DNA of 64,000 nucleotides from Maridesulfovibrio sp. (GCF_963667685.1 NZ_OY763932.1:372001-436000), one strand, 5' to 3'; positions 34,138 through 43,064 are shown, numbered from the stretch's first letter. Notes: generated from the letters alone by a model not told the origin. Numbers and translations are program-made.

Positions 34138-35258
34138 AAGCCATTCTGGCACTTGAAGACGGCACCTACTTCGAAGGAACCTCCTTTACAGGACCGGGCG
34201 AGTCCGGTGGTGAAGCCATCTTCAATACCGGCATGACCGGATATCAGGAAGTCCTTACCGACCCCTCATACACCGGACAGATGGTCTGTATGACCTATCC
34301 GCTTATCGGCAACTATGGAATAACTAAAGAAGATATTGAATCTGCAAAAGTCCATGTTGCCGCTTTTATCGTCAAAGAGTGTTGTAAACACCCTTCCAAC
34401 TGGCGCTCTGTGATGTCCCTGCCTGACTATCTCAAAGAAGCTGGAGTCATGGGCATTGAAGGCATTGACACTCGCGCACTTACCCGCCACCTGCGTCTTA
34501 ACGGCGCAATGCGCGGCATTATTTCCACCGAAGAACTTGATCCCGCAAAACTGGTTGAAAAGGCAAAACAGCTGCCTACTATGGAAGGCCTGAACCTTGC
34601 GGACACCGTAACATCCGAAAGCTGCTATGCTTGGAAAGACGGCAGACCCGCTCCCGTCGATGTCGCCAATGGCTACGAATGGAGCGGCAAAGGCCCCCGT
34701 CTTGTTCTCATTGATTACGGTGTGAAATGGAACATTCTGCGTCTGCTTGGAGAGCAGGGTTTTGAAGTCCTTTCCGTTCCCTCGCACTATAGTGAGGAAC
34801 AGGTCAGAGCTCTGAACCCCGATGCGATTTTCCTTTCCAACGGTCCCGGTGATCCGGCAGTTCTGGATCAGGCTGTTAAAAACGCCAAATCCTTCTGTGA
34901 AGACCTTCCTGTAGCCGGCATCTGCCTCGGACACCAGATTCTGGGACAGGCTCTGGGCGGCAAAGCCTTCAAGCTGAAGTTCGGTCATCACGGCTGTAAC
35001 CACCCGGTAATGGATATGGAAAGCAAAAAAATCGAAATTTCTTCACAAAACCATGGGTTTTGCGTTGACATTTCCGGCTGTTCCGATCTTAAAATCACCC
35101 ACAAGAACCTTAACGACGAAACATTGGAAGGCTTTGCCCACAAAACCAAGCCGGTCATCGCAATCCAGTTTCACCCGGAAGCTGCACCCGGTCCGCACGA
35201 TAGCTGCTACTTCTTCGCCAGATTCCGAAATCTGGTAAAAGAAGCAACCGGAAAATAA
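34134..35258 (+). CDS. carA: carbamoyl-phosphate synthase small (glutamine amidotransferase) subunit
   Basis: A 374-aa subunit that hydrolyses glutamine for carbamoyl phosphate synthesis. The N-terminal CPSase_sm domain has [15 protein letters not shown] and [20 protein letters not shown]. The class I amidotransferase domain has FLSNGPGDP near 240, the catalytic Cys in [15 protein letters not shown] near residue 263, and the His/Glu pair in [14 protein letters not shown] near 345. GAGAGGGAG precedes the ATG. No carB is within the window, so the large subunit is encoded elsewhere. Confidence 0.96.
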   Translation: MKAILALEDGTYFEGTSFTGPGESGGEAIFNTGMTGYQEVLTDPSYTGQMVCMTYPLIGNYGITKEDIESAKVHVAAFIVKECCKHPSNWRSVMSLPDYLKEAGVMGIEGIDTRALTRHLRLNGAMRGIISTEELDPAKLVEKAKQLPTMEGLNLADTVTSESCYAWKDGRPAPVDVANGYEWSGKGPRLVLIDYGVKWNILRLLGEQGFEVLSVPSHYSEEQVRALNPDAIFLSNGPGDPAVLDQAVKNAKSFCEDLPVAGICLGHQILGQALGGKAFKLKFGHHGCNHPVMDMESKKIEISSQNHGFCVDISGCSDLKITHKNLNDETLEGFAHKTKPVIAIQFHPEAAPGPHDSCYFFARFRNLVKEATGK

Positions 35259-35287
35259 AATGCGATAAATAAAAGTCGGAGACTCAT

Positions 35288-36088
35288 ATGTCCGGTGAAC
35301 TGACCAATGCCAGAAAAAAACTGGCAACTGTCCCTTCCCTGCTCAAACAGAAGAAAGCAATGCCCGCAGTTCAGGCTGCCTATGATGCTGTATTAATCAT
35401 GCTCAAAGGCGGGCTGATGAAAGCTGAACGCGAGGAGTTTCAGGAGCTGATCGACAGCACTGTCCACATCCTCAACAGCGATAAAAAGCTGCGGGAAGAC
35501 TATCCGCTGATCATCAACTACGCTCCCGGCCAAGAAAAAGCGCTCATGGAGACACTACGTGAGATTCTGCAGGAACTGCAGAAGAAAGTAAGTGACGGAG
35601 CGCAGCAGCTGCTGGCTGCCATGGCCAAACGGAAAGCCGACCAATTGGACAAAGGTCAGGCACTTCTTGACGAAGATAATGTCTCGGAAGCCCAGAAAAT
35701 ATTCAATTCACTTATCCGTGAATTCAAGGATGATACTGAACTGCGCGCAGAAATCGCGGACAAATTCATCAAATCCGGGCTTTATAATGAAGCACTTGAA
35801 TATCTGGAAGAAGCGCTAAAAAACGATCCCAATGCAATATTCCTATACAACCGTATCGGAATAGTTTTGCGCAAAATGAAAGATTTTGCATCAGCTGAGA
35901 AATATTATCTTAGAGCTCTCAAAATTAATCAGAAAGATGAATATCTCTACTTCAACACCGGGCGTCTCTATTACGACTGGAAGAAATGGAATAAAATGGC
36001 GATAGCAGCTGAAAAAGCTCTGGCCATTAACCCCGGTTTTGCTGAAGCAGAAAAGATGCTCAAGTTTGCTCAGAAAAAAATGGGATAG
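35288..36088 (+). CDS. TPR-repeat protein
   Basis: A 266-aa soluble protein. Residues 1-110 are helical and charged. The second half holds at least three tetratricopeptide repeats, around SGLYNEALEYLEEALKNDPNA, KDFASAEKYYLRALKINQKD and KKWNKMAIAAEKALAINPGFA (each in parts). It is likely a scaffold for protein interactions; no partner is indicated. GGAG precedes the ATG and it follows carA by 29 bases. The TPR part resembles that of the receiver-TPR protein at 55517-56608. Confidence 0.85.
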   Translation: MSGELTNARKKLATVPSLLKQKKAMPAVQAAYDAVLIMLKGGLMKAEREEFQELIDSTVHILNSDKKLREDYPLIINYAPGQEKALMETLREILQELQKKVSDGAQQLLAAMAKRKADQLDKGQALLDEDNVSEAQKIFNSLIREFKDDTELRAEIADKFIKSGLYNEALEYLEEALKNDPNAIFLYNRIGIVLRKMKDFASAEKYYLRALKINQKDEYLYFNTGRLYYDWKKWNKMAIAAEKALAINPGFAEAEKMLKFAQKKMG

Positions 36089-36194
36089 CCGGATGCATCT
36101 TTGATGCTAAAACGCTTTTTTATAAATGTGTTTTAGACTCCCGAAAACCTTAGCGGGCTTCGCCGGTGGCATTACTGCACTGTATAGAAATATC

Positions 36195-36226
36195 AGGGGG
36201 GACTGTTTTCAGTCCTCCCTTTTTTT
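36195..36226 (+). terminator. terminator just upstream of gmhB
   Basis: AGGGGGGACTG (36195-36205), TTTT, CAGTCCTCCCT (36210-36220), TTTTTT. It ends 13 bases before the preferred gmhB ATG, so it either ends the carA-TPR transcript or acts as an attenuator for gmhB. Confidence 0.85.
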
Positions 36227-36239
36227 AATGAGACCGAGA

Positions 36240-36773
36240 ATGAAATATATTTTACTTGACCGTGACGGGACTATCATTGTTGATAAACATTACCTGAGTG
36301 ACCCTGAAAGAGTTGAACTTTTCCCCAACTCCGCGCAGGGCCTGAAAACCATGCAGGATGCCGGATACAAACTCCTGGTGACGACCAACCAGTCCGGCAT
36401 TGGTCGGGGTTACTACTCAGAAGAAGATATGCACGCAGTAAATACGCGTATGTCCGAACTCCTGTCCGGGTACGGCGTTGAGGTAAAGGCAATTTACTTC
36501 TGCCCCCATGCCCCCGAAGAGGACTGCGGTTGCCGCAAGCCTGCCCCCGGTATGTTTGATCAGGCGATTGATGACTTCGGCTTGGACCCGAAAGAATGTT
36601 ATGTGATCGGCGACAAGCTCTGTGATGTGGAGTTGGGCTTGGCCCGCAAAGCAAGGTCTATTCTGGTCCGAACTGGCAAAGGACGAAGAGAAGAGGCTTC
36701 ATGCGTGGGTAAGGCTGACTACATTGCAGACGACCTGCTTGATGCAGCAAATTTTATAATCAAGAACAAGTAG
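36240..36773 (+). CDS. gmhB: D-glycero-D-manno-heptose-1,7-bisphosphate 7-phosphatase
   Basis: A 177-aa HAD phosphatase that removes the 7-phosphate in ADP-heptose synthesis for the LPS inner core. The nucleophile pair is Asp7 and Asp9 in LLDRDGTI, motif II is VTTNQSG near residue 48, and the zinc site is Cys88, His90, Cys96 and Cys98 (FCPHAPEEDCGCRKP). Motif IV is IGDKLCDVELG. ATG 36240 begins right at the conserved domain; ATG 36228 (four codons earlier) is also possible, and neither has a good ribosome-binding site. A terminator lies immediately upstream. Confidence 0.92.
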   Translation: MKYILLDRDGTIIVDKHYLSDPERVELFPNSAQGLKTMQDAGYKLLVTTNQSGIGRGYYSEEDMHAVNTRMSELLSGYGVEVKAIYFCPHAPEEDCGCRKPAPGMFDQAIDDFGLDPKECYVIGDKLCDVELGLARKARSILVRTGKGRREEASCVGKADYIADDLLDAANFIIKNK

Positions 36774-36793
36774 TTCCAAAAAGCGAATTTAAG

Positions 36794-37225
36794 ATGAATA
36801 AAGTCCTTACCTTAAAACAATTCCAAGACCTTGCTTTGGAAATGATCTCCCTTGAGCCGCACGTGGAAGTCACAGCTGAAAATTTCAATATGGGTGACGA
36901 AGAAAAGGGAATTGAAAAAGTGGCTGAGGTTTATGGATTTTCACGACACAGCAAGCCCGGTTATGAGATTATTTTCGACTGGGTAGCCAAAGGAAATCTG
37001 GACGGCTTCCTGATTGACATGTTCGATTTCACTATTGAACCGTATAAAAAAAGCGACTTCTGCCCTATCTTCAAAGGTGCCGTTGTTCTCGACGACTACA
37101 AAGAACCATTCGAAGGACACGAGATAGCCCAGAAAATTCTGGAGCTTATCAAACCGGAACAATGGACCAAATGGATTGTTGAATATCTTCCCGAGCCACG
37201 CATGCTGGTAGAGATGGAAGATTAA
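36794..37225 (+). CDS. hypothetical protein
   Basis: A 143-aa soluble acidic protein with alternating helices and aromatic-rich strands (KPGYEIIFDWVAKGNLDGFLIDMFDF in parts, PEQWTKWIVEYLPEPRMLV in parts). It has one cysteine and no signal or membrane segment. It lies 20 bases after gmhB and before a terminator, so it is the last gene of that unit. I do not recognise the family. Confidence 0.75.
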   Translation: MNKVLTLKQFQDLALEMISLEPHVEVTAENFNMGDEEKGIEKVAEVYGFSRHSKPGYEIIFDWVAKGNLDGFLIDMFDFTIEPYKKSDFCPIFKGAVVLDDYKEPFEGHEIAQKILELIKPEQWTKWIVEYLPEPRMLVEMED

Positions 37226-37251
37226 ACTTCAGGCATAGCGTACAAATTATT

Positions 37252-37289
37252 AAGGCCCGGTCATCATGCAGATGATTACGGGCCTTTTC
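37252..37289. terminator. terminator between convergent genes
   Basis: AAGGCCCGGTCATC (37252-37265), ATGCA loop, GATGATTACGGGCCTT (37271-37286), TTCATTTT. The stem has one bulge. It could serve both the 143-aa gene and the convergent methyltransferase. Confidence 0.8.
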
Positions 37290-37316
37290 ATTTTAGAATC
37301 TAATTTTCATAAGGCA

Positions 37317-38333
37317 TTAAATCTTCTGAGCCGAAACGAGTAGTATGCCCTTGCTGGAATCGCTCCACGATCTTCGAAAATCACCGAATCCGCACTCACG
37401 TAATTCAGCTTCCAGTTCATCCGGCTCTATAAAGTGGGAAAAGTCGCCAGCGAAAATTGTTAAAACCTCAAGAGACGCAATGGTATGGGCAGACATGGGG
37501 CTTCCGCTTTTCGCGTAATGATTGGCGCAGAACCATCCGCCAGACCTAATGGATTTAGCTATCTTTTGCAGCAATGGTTTCAAGTTGCCGCGGCAGGAGT
37601 AAAGCACATGAGATGCGAATATCAAATCAAAATTCTTTTGGGGAAGCTCATCCTCACGCATATCAAGCCCAACAGAACTGATACGATCACCGTAGCCTTT
37701 TTCCTTGCATCTTTCTTCGGACAAAGGAGCAACGTGTGGAAGATCAAGAATAACACCATGCATTTTCGGGTTTAGATCAAGCAGTGACATGGTGTAATTG
37801 CCGTGATTACCTCCAAGATCACCCATGATCCGGAAATCATCAAACCCCGGTAGAGTGCTTACGGCATAAGCAGTTTCATGCAGTCCGCTGCTGAGGGATT
37901 CCTGAGCGGTGCCTTCCATAGCATCATGCGCAGCCCATTTCGCATCAGTATCATCGCTCTTACTGGTTTCACCCCGTAACAATCCCCCCATTTCCCGGCT
38001 AACCATGGAGCAGAAATCCATGGTCAGTCCCAGAGCCAGCCCCTGGTACAACGGTGATGTACTTACCAAATATTCTGTTGCTAAATGGGTATTTGAAAAA
38101 CGTCCATCAGCACTTTGCACCAGATTGCAGGCTTCCAGAAGATCAAGCATGGCCCGGAGCTTAAGCTCATCAAATTCCAAGGACTCTGCCAGCTCTTTTA
38201 CGCTGCCCGGCTTAATTTCAAGGGCATCAAAAAGCCTAGAATTAACGGCCTCCATGATAACCTGCGAAGTAACGCCGCGGATAATCAAACTGTGTATCGG
38301 TGAAAAATCCTGTTCAGGCTTTGGATAGTTCAT
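37317..38333 (-). CDS. SAM-dependent methyltransferase (O-methyltransferase family)
   Basis: A 338-aa enzyme of the methyltransferase_2 type. The N-terminal half is a winged-helix dimerisation domain (VNSRLFDALEIKPGSVKELAESL in parts). The C-terminal half is a Rossmann SAM-binding fold with MGDLGGNHGNYTMSLL (near residue 170), ILDLPHV and DLIFASHVLYSC. The substrate is unknown; relatives methylate hydroxylated aromatics. The ATG at 38333 follows GGAGGA; an upstream TTG would lie inside that motif. It is downstream of and codirectional with a MarR gene, with a perfect 10-bp-arm dyad between them. Confidence 0.85.
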   Translation of the reverse strand: MNYPKPEQDFSPIHSLIIRGVTSQVIMEAVNSRLFDALEIKPGSVKELAESLEFDELKLRAMLDLLEACNLVQSADGRFSNTHLATEYLVSTSPLYQGLALGLTMDFCSMVSREMGGLLRGETSKSDDTDAKWAAHDAMEGTAQESLSSGLHETAYAVSTLPGFDDFRIMGDLGGNHGNYTMSLLDLNPKMHGVILDLPHVAPLSEERCKEKGYGDRISSVGLDMREDELPQKNFDLIFASHVLYSCRGNLKPLLQKIAKSIRSGGWFCANHYAKSGSPMSAHTIASLEVLTIFAGDFSHFIEPDELEAELRECGFGDFRRSWSDSSKGILLVSAQKI

Positions 38334-38345
38334 GAAATCCTCCAA

Positions 38346-38368
38346 AAGTGTTTAGCAACTAAACACTT
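38346..38368. promoter_or_regulatory. predicted MarR operator before the methyltransferase
   Basis: AAGTGTTTAG (38346-38355), CAA, CTAAACACTT (38359-38368): perfect 10-bp arms. It shares TGTTTAG-N3-CTAAACA with the site in front of the MarR gene. Confidence 0.75.
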
Positions 38369-38379
38369 AGGCTAAAAAA

Positions 38380-38844
38380 TTATTTTTGATAATTATCCAT
38401 CCATTCATCCATCTTACTACAGATCTCATCAAACATGCGTAGTTCCTCCTCAGGCATAGCACGCAGGTAGTCTATAAAAGCCCGGTCATGATCCAGATGA
38501 AATTTATAATGATTTGCACTGGCTTCCCTGCCCAGATCTGTCAGGCGCAGGACAACTTTTGATCCGTTATCGGGATCAGTCTCTTTGACAATCAAACCTT
38601 TTTTAACAAGCTTGCTAACCAGCTGTGATGCGGCTCCTTTCGTAACCCCTGACTCGCGGGCCAGCTCGGTAACCCCGCACCCGCCCAGCTGATCTACAGC
38701 TGAAAGAGTATGTATCTCAGAGGGGTACAACTTAATACCGATTCCAAAATCAAAGGCGTTACGCTCGACCATGTTGAACTTTGCCAATACCTTACCGAGA
38801 CCACGCATCCGGGGCATTATTTCTTCTATCGTTCTCATAATCAT
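38380..38844 (-). CDS. MarR-family transcriptional regulator
   Basis: A 154-aa winged-helix repressor. HTH region: GCGVTELARESGVTKGAASQLVSKLVKKGLI (in parts, residues 55-85), followed by the wing with DPDNGSKVVLRLTDLGRE, the family signature. Flanking helices form the dimer interface. Two near-identical dyads, one in front of its own start and one in front of the downstream methyltransferase, make it the likely repressor of both. The start codon has no clear Shine-Dalgarno site; a second ATG two codons on is possible. Confidence 0.9.
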   Translation of the reverse strand: MIMRTIEEIMPRMRGLGKVLAKFNMVERNAFDFGIGIKLYPSEIHTLSAVDQLGGCGVTELARESGVTKGAASQLVSKLVKKGLIVKETDPDNGSKVVLRLTDLGREASANHYKFHLDHDRAFIDYLRAMPEEELRMFDEICSKMDEWMDNYQK

Positions 38845-38846
38845 AG

Positions 38847-38863
38847 TGTTTAGCTACTAAACA
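38847..38863. promoter_or_regulatory. predicted MarR operator at its own promoter
   Basis: TGTTTAG (38847-38853), CTA, CTAAACA (38857-38863), starting 3 bases before the MarR ATG and overlapping a plausible minus-strand promoter (TTGACC, 17 bases, TAAACA). It may also affect the divergent hydrolase gene at 38918. Confidence 0.72.
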
Positions 38864-38917
38864 ATATCCGGTCAAGTGATTATTTACAAACAATATGAGT
38901 ATTGATACACATACAAT

Positions 38918-40213
38918 ATGAAAAATAATAATATTCGGCAGGGAAGAAGATTAATCTCTTTTTTATGCACAATGTTGCTGAGCTTACTATGCATGTATAC
39001 TTTTGCGCATGCGAAAACAGCACAATTTCCCATTGCCGACCCATATGAAGCCACCATTTTCGGCACGCCACCTGAGCTTATATATAAATTTAAAGAACCT
39101 ACAGAACCTGAAAAATGCGAAATAGTTATTGAGCGGCGCAGAATTCCGGACATATTCTGGTATGACGATGAGTTTTACTACACAACAGCCATGCATGAAG
39201 AAAAAGCTCCACTACTCTTCATCATTGCCGGAACTGGTTCAGAACATAACTCTACTAAAATGAATTTCCTCACCCAGCTTTTTTACGAAGCCGGGTTCCA
39301 CGTAGTGGCCCTTTCTTCTCCGACACATATGAATTTCGTGGTCAGCTTTTCAAAATACGGGGCACCGGGATACGTCCCGTATGATGTGGAAGACCTCTAT
39401 CGGGCCATGCGCTGGATAAAAGAAGATCTGGAAGGCACTTATAAAATAAGTGGATACAGCATAACAGGATACAGTCTTGGCGGACTCCACTCTGCGTTTC
39501 TGGCCAAGAAGGATGAGGAACTACATGACTTCAACTTCCGGCGGGTGCTCATGCTCAACCCTCCGGTAAGCCTGTATTCATCAGCACTTCGTTTTGATTC
39601 ATGGCTCAGCCCGGAAAACCTGGGAACTAAAACTCCCCGGCAAGTAGTGAACGAGCTTATAGAGGCTTTTTCGGAAATCTACGTGCAATCAGACATAGTC
39701 GACCTTGATGATAACTTCCTTTACGCACTTTCCCAGCACGCCAACTTTTCTAAGATGGATATGAAAGCGATTATTGCAAGTGCGTTCAGAATGTCATCTG
39801 CAAGCATGATCTTCAGCTCCGATGTCTGCCTCAACGCCGGTTATATTGTCCCGGTAAACAGGCAATTGAGCGTGGGTGACAACCTCATGCCCTACATGCG
39901 TGTTGCGGCGGCAATCACCTTCGAAGATTATATTGATGAGTACCTGCTCCCCTACCTGCAATTCCTGAAACCGGGAACCACCAAGGGTGAACTGATAAAA
40001 AACTGCGATCTGGAAAGTATCAAGGAATACCTTAGCAAATCAGAAAAGATATTCGTACTCGGCAATGAAGATGACATCATTCTGAACGATGCTGATATAA
40101 ATTTCCTGCGTACCACCTTCAAAGACCGGGTTTTCCTTTTCCCACATGGCGGTCATTGCGGCAACTTAATGTTCGAGCCATTTGCACGTAAAGCACAGGA
40201 GCTACTCAGATGA
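38918..40213 (+). CDS. secreted alpha/beta hydrolase family protein
   Basis: A 431-aa protein with an N-terminal signal peptide (hydrophobic ISFLCTMLLSLLCMYTFAHA, cleavage near residue 32). It has an alpha/beta hydrolase core: IIAGTGSEHNS oxyanion region near 103, the nucleophile Ser186 in GYSLGGL, an acidic stretch LGNEDDII near 390 and HGGHCGN near 410 as likely Asp and His. The substrate is unknown. The stop overlaps the mlaA-like start by 4 bases, so the two act together, suggesting a lipid or envelope ester. No ribosome-binding site is seen; a TACAAT lies directly before the ATG. Confidence 0.82.
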   Translation: MKNNNIRQGRRLISFLCTMLLSLLCMYTFAHAKTAQFPIADPYEATIFGTPPELIYKFKEPTEPEKCEIVIERRRIPDIFWYDDEFYYTTAMHEEKAPLLFIIAGTGSEHNSTKMNFLTQLFYEAGFHVVALSSPTHMNFVVSFSKYGAPGYVPYDVEDLYRAMRWIKEDLEGTYKISGYSITGYSLGGLHSAFLAKKDEELHDFNFRRVLMLNPPVSLYSSALRFDSWLSPENLGTKTPRQVVNELIEAFSEIYVQSDIVDLDDNFLYALSQHANFSKMDMKAIIASAFRMSSASMIFSSDVCLNAGYIVPVNRQLSVGDNLMPYMRVAAAITFEDYIDEYLLPYLQFLKPGTTKGELIKNCDLESIKEYLSKSEKIFVLGNEDDIILNDADINFLRTTFKDRVFLFPHGGHCGNLMFEPFARKAQELLR

Positions 40214-41097
40214 TGCGCAAACTTTTCTGCCTTATGCTGCTCTGTCTGCTGCTCCCGGGTTGCGCAACCATTATCAAGGATGACCCTTCCCTCAAGCTCA
40301 AGCCTCAGGGTTTCATCGCTCCGGTTTCACACGCTCCATACAGGGGCAAAGCAAATATCAAAGAAGCTGAGCTGGATTTTCTGAATGTCTATGACCCATG
40401 GGATCCCATGAACCGCTATATTTATTCATTCAATGCCCGCTTTGACAGGGCTATTTATATTCCGGCAATGGATATCTACACTACGGTTTTGCCTTTACCG
40501 GTACGCCACGGCGTGAACAATGCAATCAACAACCTGAATGAAGTAAAATCTTTCACCAACGGTATTCTGCAGTTCAACGGTCATAAAGTAGGCAGAGCTT
40601 TTTCCCGTTTCCTGATCAACTCTTCAATCGGTGTGCTCGGCATATTCGACGTCGCCTCCATGTGGGATCTGAAAAAAATGGAAACCGGATTTGCGGATAC
40701 ACTGGGTGTCTGGGGCGTTCCCCCCGGTCCGTACGTTGTTCTCCCTCTGCTGGGTCCTTCCAGTGTGCGCGACAGTGGCGGTGCCCTTGGAGACTTCGCG
40801 CTCCTGTATTATGAAATGAACTATCTCTATGACCTTGCCGGAGTAACGGATGGCCGCACCGAAATAGCCATAGGAGAATCAATAATCCGAGGTCTCAACC
40901 TGCGTGCAAATGTACCCTTCCGCTACTACCAGACCGGCTCACCGTTTGAGTATGACATGATTCGATTTCTCTACAGCAAAAAACGCGAGCTGGATATGGA
41001 ACGCGAAAAAATGGGGATCACCAGTGGAGAGAGACCGTACATGAAACAAGGATTTGATACTCTCCGCAAAAACCGGGAACCAGAATACAACCAATAA
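40210..41097 (+). CDS. mlaA: MlaA/VacJ-family outer-membrane lipoprotein
   Basis: A 295-aa lipoprotein (MMRKLFCLMLLCLLLPGC, acylated Cys18) of the VacJ/MlaA family, which pulls misplaced phospholipids from the outer leaflet of the outer membrane. Family motifs: DPWDPMNRYIYSFNARFD near residue 60, NNLNEVKSFTNGILQ near 112, INSSIGVLGIFDVAS near 136, and FADTLGVWGVPPGPYVVLPLLGPS (in parts) near 160. GGAG lies about 9 bases upstream within the hydrolase gene, whose stop it overlaps. No other mla genes are nearby. Confidence 0.94.
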   Translation: MMRKLFCLMLLCLLLPGCATIIKDDPSLKLKPQGFIAPVSHAPYRGKANIKEAELDFLNVYDPWDPMNRYIYSFNARFDRAIYIPAMDIYTTVLPLPVRHGVNNAINNLNEVKSFTNGILQFNGHKVGRAFSRFLINSSIGVLGIFDVASMWDLKKMETGFADTLGVWGVPPGPYVVLPLLGPSSVRDSGGALGDFALLYYEMNYLYDLAGVTDGRTEIAIGESIIRGLNLRANVPFRYYQTGSPFEYDMIRFLYSKKRELDMEREKMGITSGERPYMKQGFDTLRKNREPEYNQ

Positions 41098-41102
41098 GGA
41101 AG

Positions 41103-41128
41103 GGACCTAAATGGCCCCTTTTTTATTG
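41103..41128 (+). terminator. terminator after mlaA
   Basis: AGGGACC, TAAA, TGGCCCCT with one mismatch, then TTTTTT. Confidence 0.7.
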
Positions 41129-41138
41129 TATTCCTGAT

Positions 41139-41975
41139 TTAGTGACTGTCTATTTTAGGCCTTATACGCTCATTAGGAACCTCGAAAACCAAAGTCGCTG
41201 TCCTCTTTTCTTGCAGAAAATCGGGGCCTTCCTTAATCGGCTTCTTCTTGGTAAAGAAACGAACAAACCAACGTCCGGTCACATCAATAGGCAATTTGAT
41301 TTTACCGTCAACTATCTGCTGGCGCGGGATATACATGTCCTCAGCCTGAGTGGAAAAACCATTGTAGGTCGCATCCCAGTAGCCATCACCATGGTAGGGT
41401 TTGCCATCCATGTAGACCTGCATTTCCAGAACATCCTCCTTCTTGAGCATGAACACATCTTTTGCCGGAACCAGCTCCATAGGCATGCCTACTACAGCCG
41501 GAAACACGGCGGATGGATTTTCGCAGACAACGTATGTCTTGGTCCACTGACTGCTGCGCAGACTGGAAACGATTTTGGAAGCACGGTTGGCAACGGCGCT
41601 CATGGGCTTGATGGAATGATGCTTACGGTCTTTTTTATCCATCCATGTAGTAAAGTGGCCGGGATTTGTTGCCGCTGTTAGCACATAAGTTCCGGGCATG
41701 TCATAATTGATGACATAGGAATGAAGAGACTTTTCGTCCCGAAGCTTAATCTTATAGGTTTTACCGTCTGGCTGCTGCACGGTCACGTGATTGAGCTTCT
41801 TCATGCGCACGGCATCATCAACCGGAATATGGTGCCCGTAGCAAAAAAACATCGGAGACTTCTTACCTTCTGAAACATGATAGCGCCCTGCCTGAATATA
41901 CAGTGAATGGGCTGACGCTGCAGCCGGTAAAAGTATCGTTAACGACATGAAAAGGGAAATCAATTTTTTAAACAT
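41139..41975 (-). CDS. DUF4198-type periplasmic protein
   Basis: A 278-aa protein with a signal peptide (FKKLISLFMSLTILLPAAASAHS; cleavage near Ala-His-Ser). The mature protein resembles DUF4198 proteins: an N-terminal HSLYIQAGRYHVSEGKKSPMFFCYGHHIP region (in parts) and a C-terminal Ig-like part with VDGKIKLPIDVTGRWFVRFF, in parts. Such proteins are often found with nickel, cobalt or iron uptake genes; none is nearby here. The ATG at 41975 is preferred because the signal peptide follows at once and GAGG lies upstream. His-rich spots (HHIP, RKHHS) could bind metal. Confidence 0.78.
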   Translation of the reverse strand: MFKKLISLFMSLTILLPAAASAHSLYIQAGRYHVSEGKKSPMFFCYGHHIPVDDAVRMKKLNHVTVQQPDGKTYKIKLRDEKSLHSYVINYDMPGTYVLTAATNPGHFTTWMDKKDRKHHSIKPMSAVANRASKIVSSLRSSQWTKTYVVCENPSAVFPAVVGMPMELVPAKDVFMLKKEDVLEMQVYMDGKPYHGDGYWDATYNGFSTQAEDMYIPRQQIVDGKIKLPIDVTGRWFVRFFTKKKPIKEGPDFLQEKRTATLVFEVPNERIRPKIDSH

Positions 41976-42086
41976 CTGGTGAACCTCAATATTTATAATG
42001 TTACGCGTTACTCCCAAACTGGTAACGAAGTTAGTTTTCATTATCAAGTAAATATAAATACTGTTTACTAAGGAGAGCTGTCCCGA

Positions 42087-43064
42087 TTATACCTGCCTGC
42101 TGAACCTGCTACGGTATTCACGGGGACTCACTCCGGTCAAACGTTTAAATAAACGCCTGAATGAAGAACCGTTATCGTACCCCACCGCCACAGTGATCTC
42201 TTCAACACTTTTGGCGCTTACTTCCAGCAGATGCCGTGCTGCCTCAATCCTCAACTGCTGCAAATAGTTGTTTGGAGTCATCCCGGTAGCGGCTTTAAAT
42301 CGGCGCAGAAAAGTGCGTTCTCCGAGACTTGATTTCTCGGCAAGCATGGCGATCTGCATTGGCTTGCTGTAATTTTCCTGCATCCATTTCTGAACATCCG
42401 CTATCTGATGATCACCGAATCCCTGAACTCCGGACTTGGCTTCAAACATAAAGTACGGAGTCTGCACATCCCGGGTGGAATCCATAACCAGAATCTTCGC
42501 ACACGCAGCAGCCTTATCCCTGCCCATAAACCGGGCAACAAGATGTAAGGCCAAATCCTGCCATGCCATTGCTCCTCCGGCACAAATATAACTCCCCCCG
42601 TCGATGAGCATGCGCCCTTCCTGAAGATCGACTTTCTCAAAACGTGCTGCGAAATCGGCCGCAAGTCTCCAATGTGTAGTTGCCGGTTTCCCATCCAATA
42701 ATCCGGCCCGGGCCATGAGGAATGACCCTGCGCAAGCAGAAGCGATGAGTGTTCCCTGTTGTTCCAGAAAGGCAATACGCTTAATCAATACTTCGTCATT
42801 CAGTAGTGGATCTATTTTACCGAAAACCGGGGGCAGGACCAGAATATCCGGCTCGACATCCAGAATACTCCCTTCAACCTCAACTGGAAATCCCACAAAT
42901 CCGTCCACATTTTCTCCATCAGGACTGACAATAATAAATCCGCTAAACTCCATTTCACTACCGGAACCAGCAGCATAGGAATTGGCAATTGCCAAAATCT
43001 CAAGCACGCCAGCCACGGCGCTGACCAGACAATTATTGTAAGCAAGGATTGCAACTTTCTTCAT
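42087..43064 (-). CDS. GlxA-type AraC-family regulator
   Basis: A 325-aa protein with an N-terminal DJ-1/PfpI (class I amidotransferase-like) domain, with SACAGSFLMARAGLLDGKPATTHW near residue 108 in parts. A C-terminal AraC DNA-binding domain has two helix-turn-helix units (ISLAMLAEKSSLGERTFLRRFKAATGMTPNNYLQ-like, and VEEITVAVGYDNGSSFRRLFKRLTGVSPREY, in parts). It is divergent from an isochorismatase-like gene and is its likely regulator. AGGT precedes the ATG. Confidence 0.9.
   Translation of the reverse strand: MKKVAILAYNNCLVSAVAGVLEILAIANSYAAGSGSEMEFSGFIIVSPDGENVDGFVGFPVEVEGSILDVEPDILVLPPVFGKIDPLLNDEVLIKRIAFLEQQGTLIASACAGSFLMARAGLLDGKPATTHWRLAADFAARFEKVDLQEGRMLIDGGSYICAGGAMAWQDLALHLVARFMGRDKAAACAKILVMDSTRDVQTPYFMFEAKSGVQGFGDHQIADVQKWMQENYSKPMQIAMLAEKSSLGERTFLRRFKAATGMTPNNYLQQLRIEAARHLLEVSAKSVEEITVAVGYDNGSSFRRLFKRLTGVSPREYRSRFSRQV

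Noticed and set aside
41976..42047. N-terminal extension of the DUF4198 gene
   Set aside because: It would bury the signal peptide 24 residues inside the protein; the ATG at 41975 has its own GAGG.
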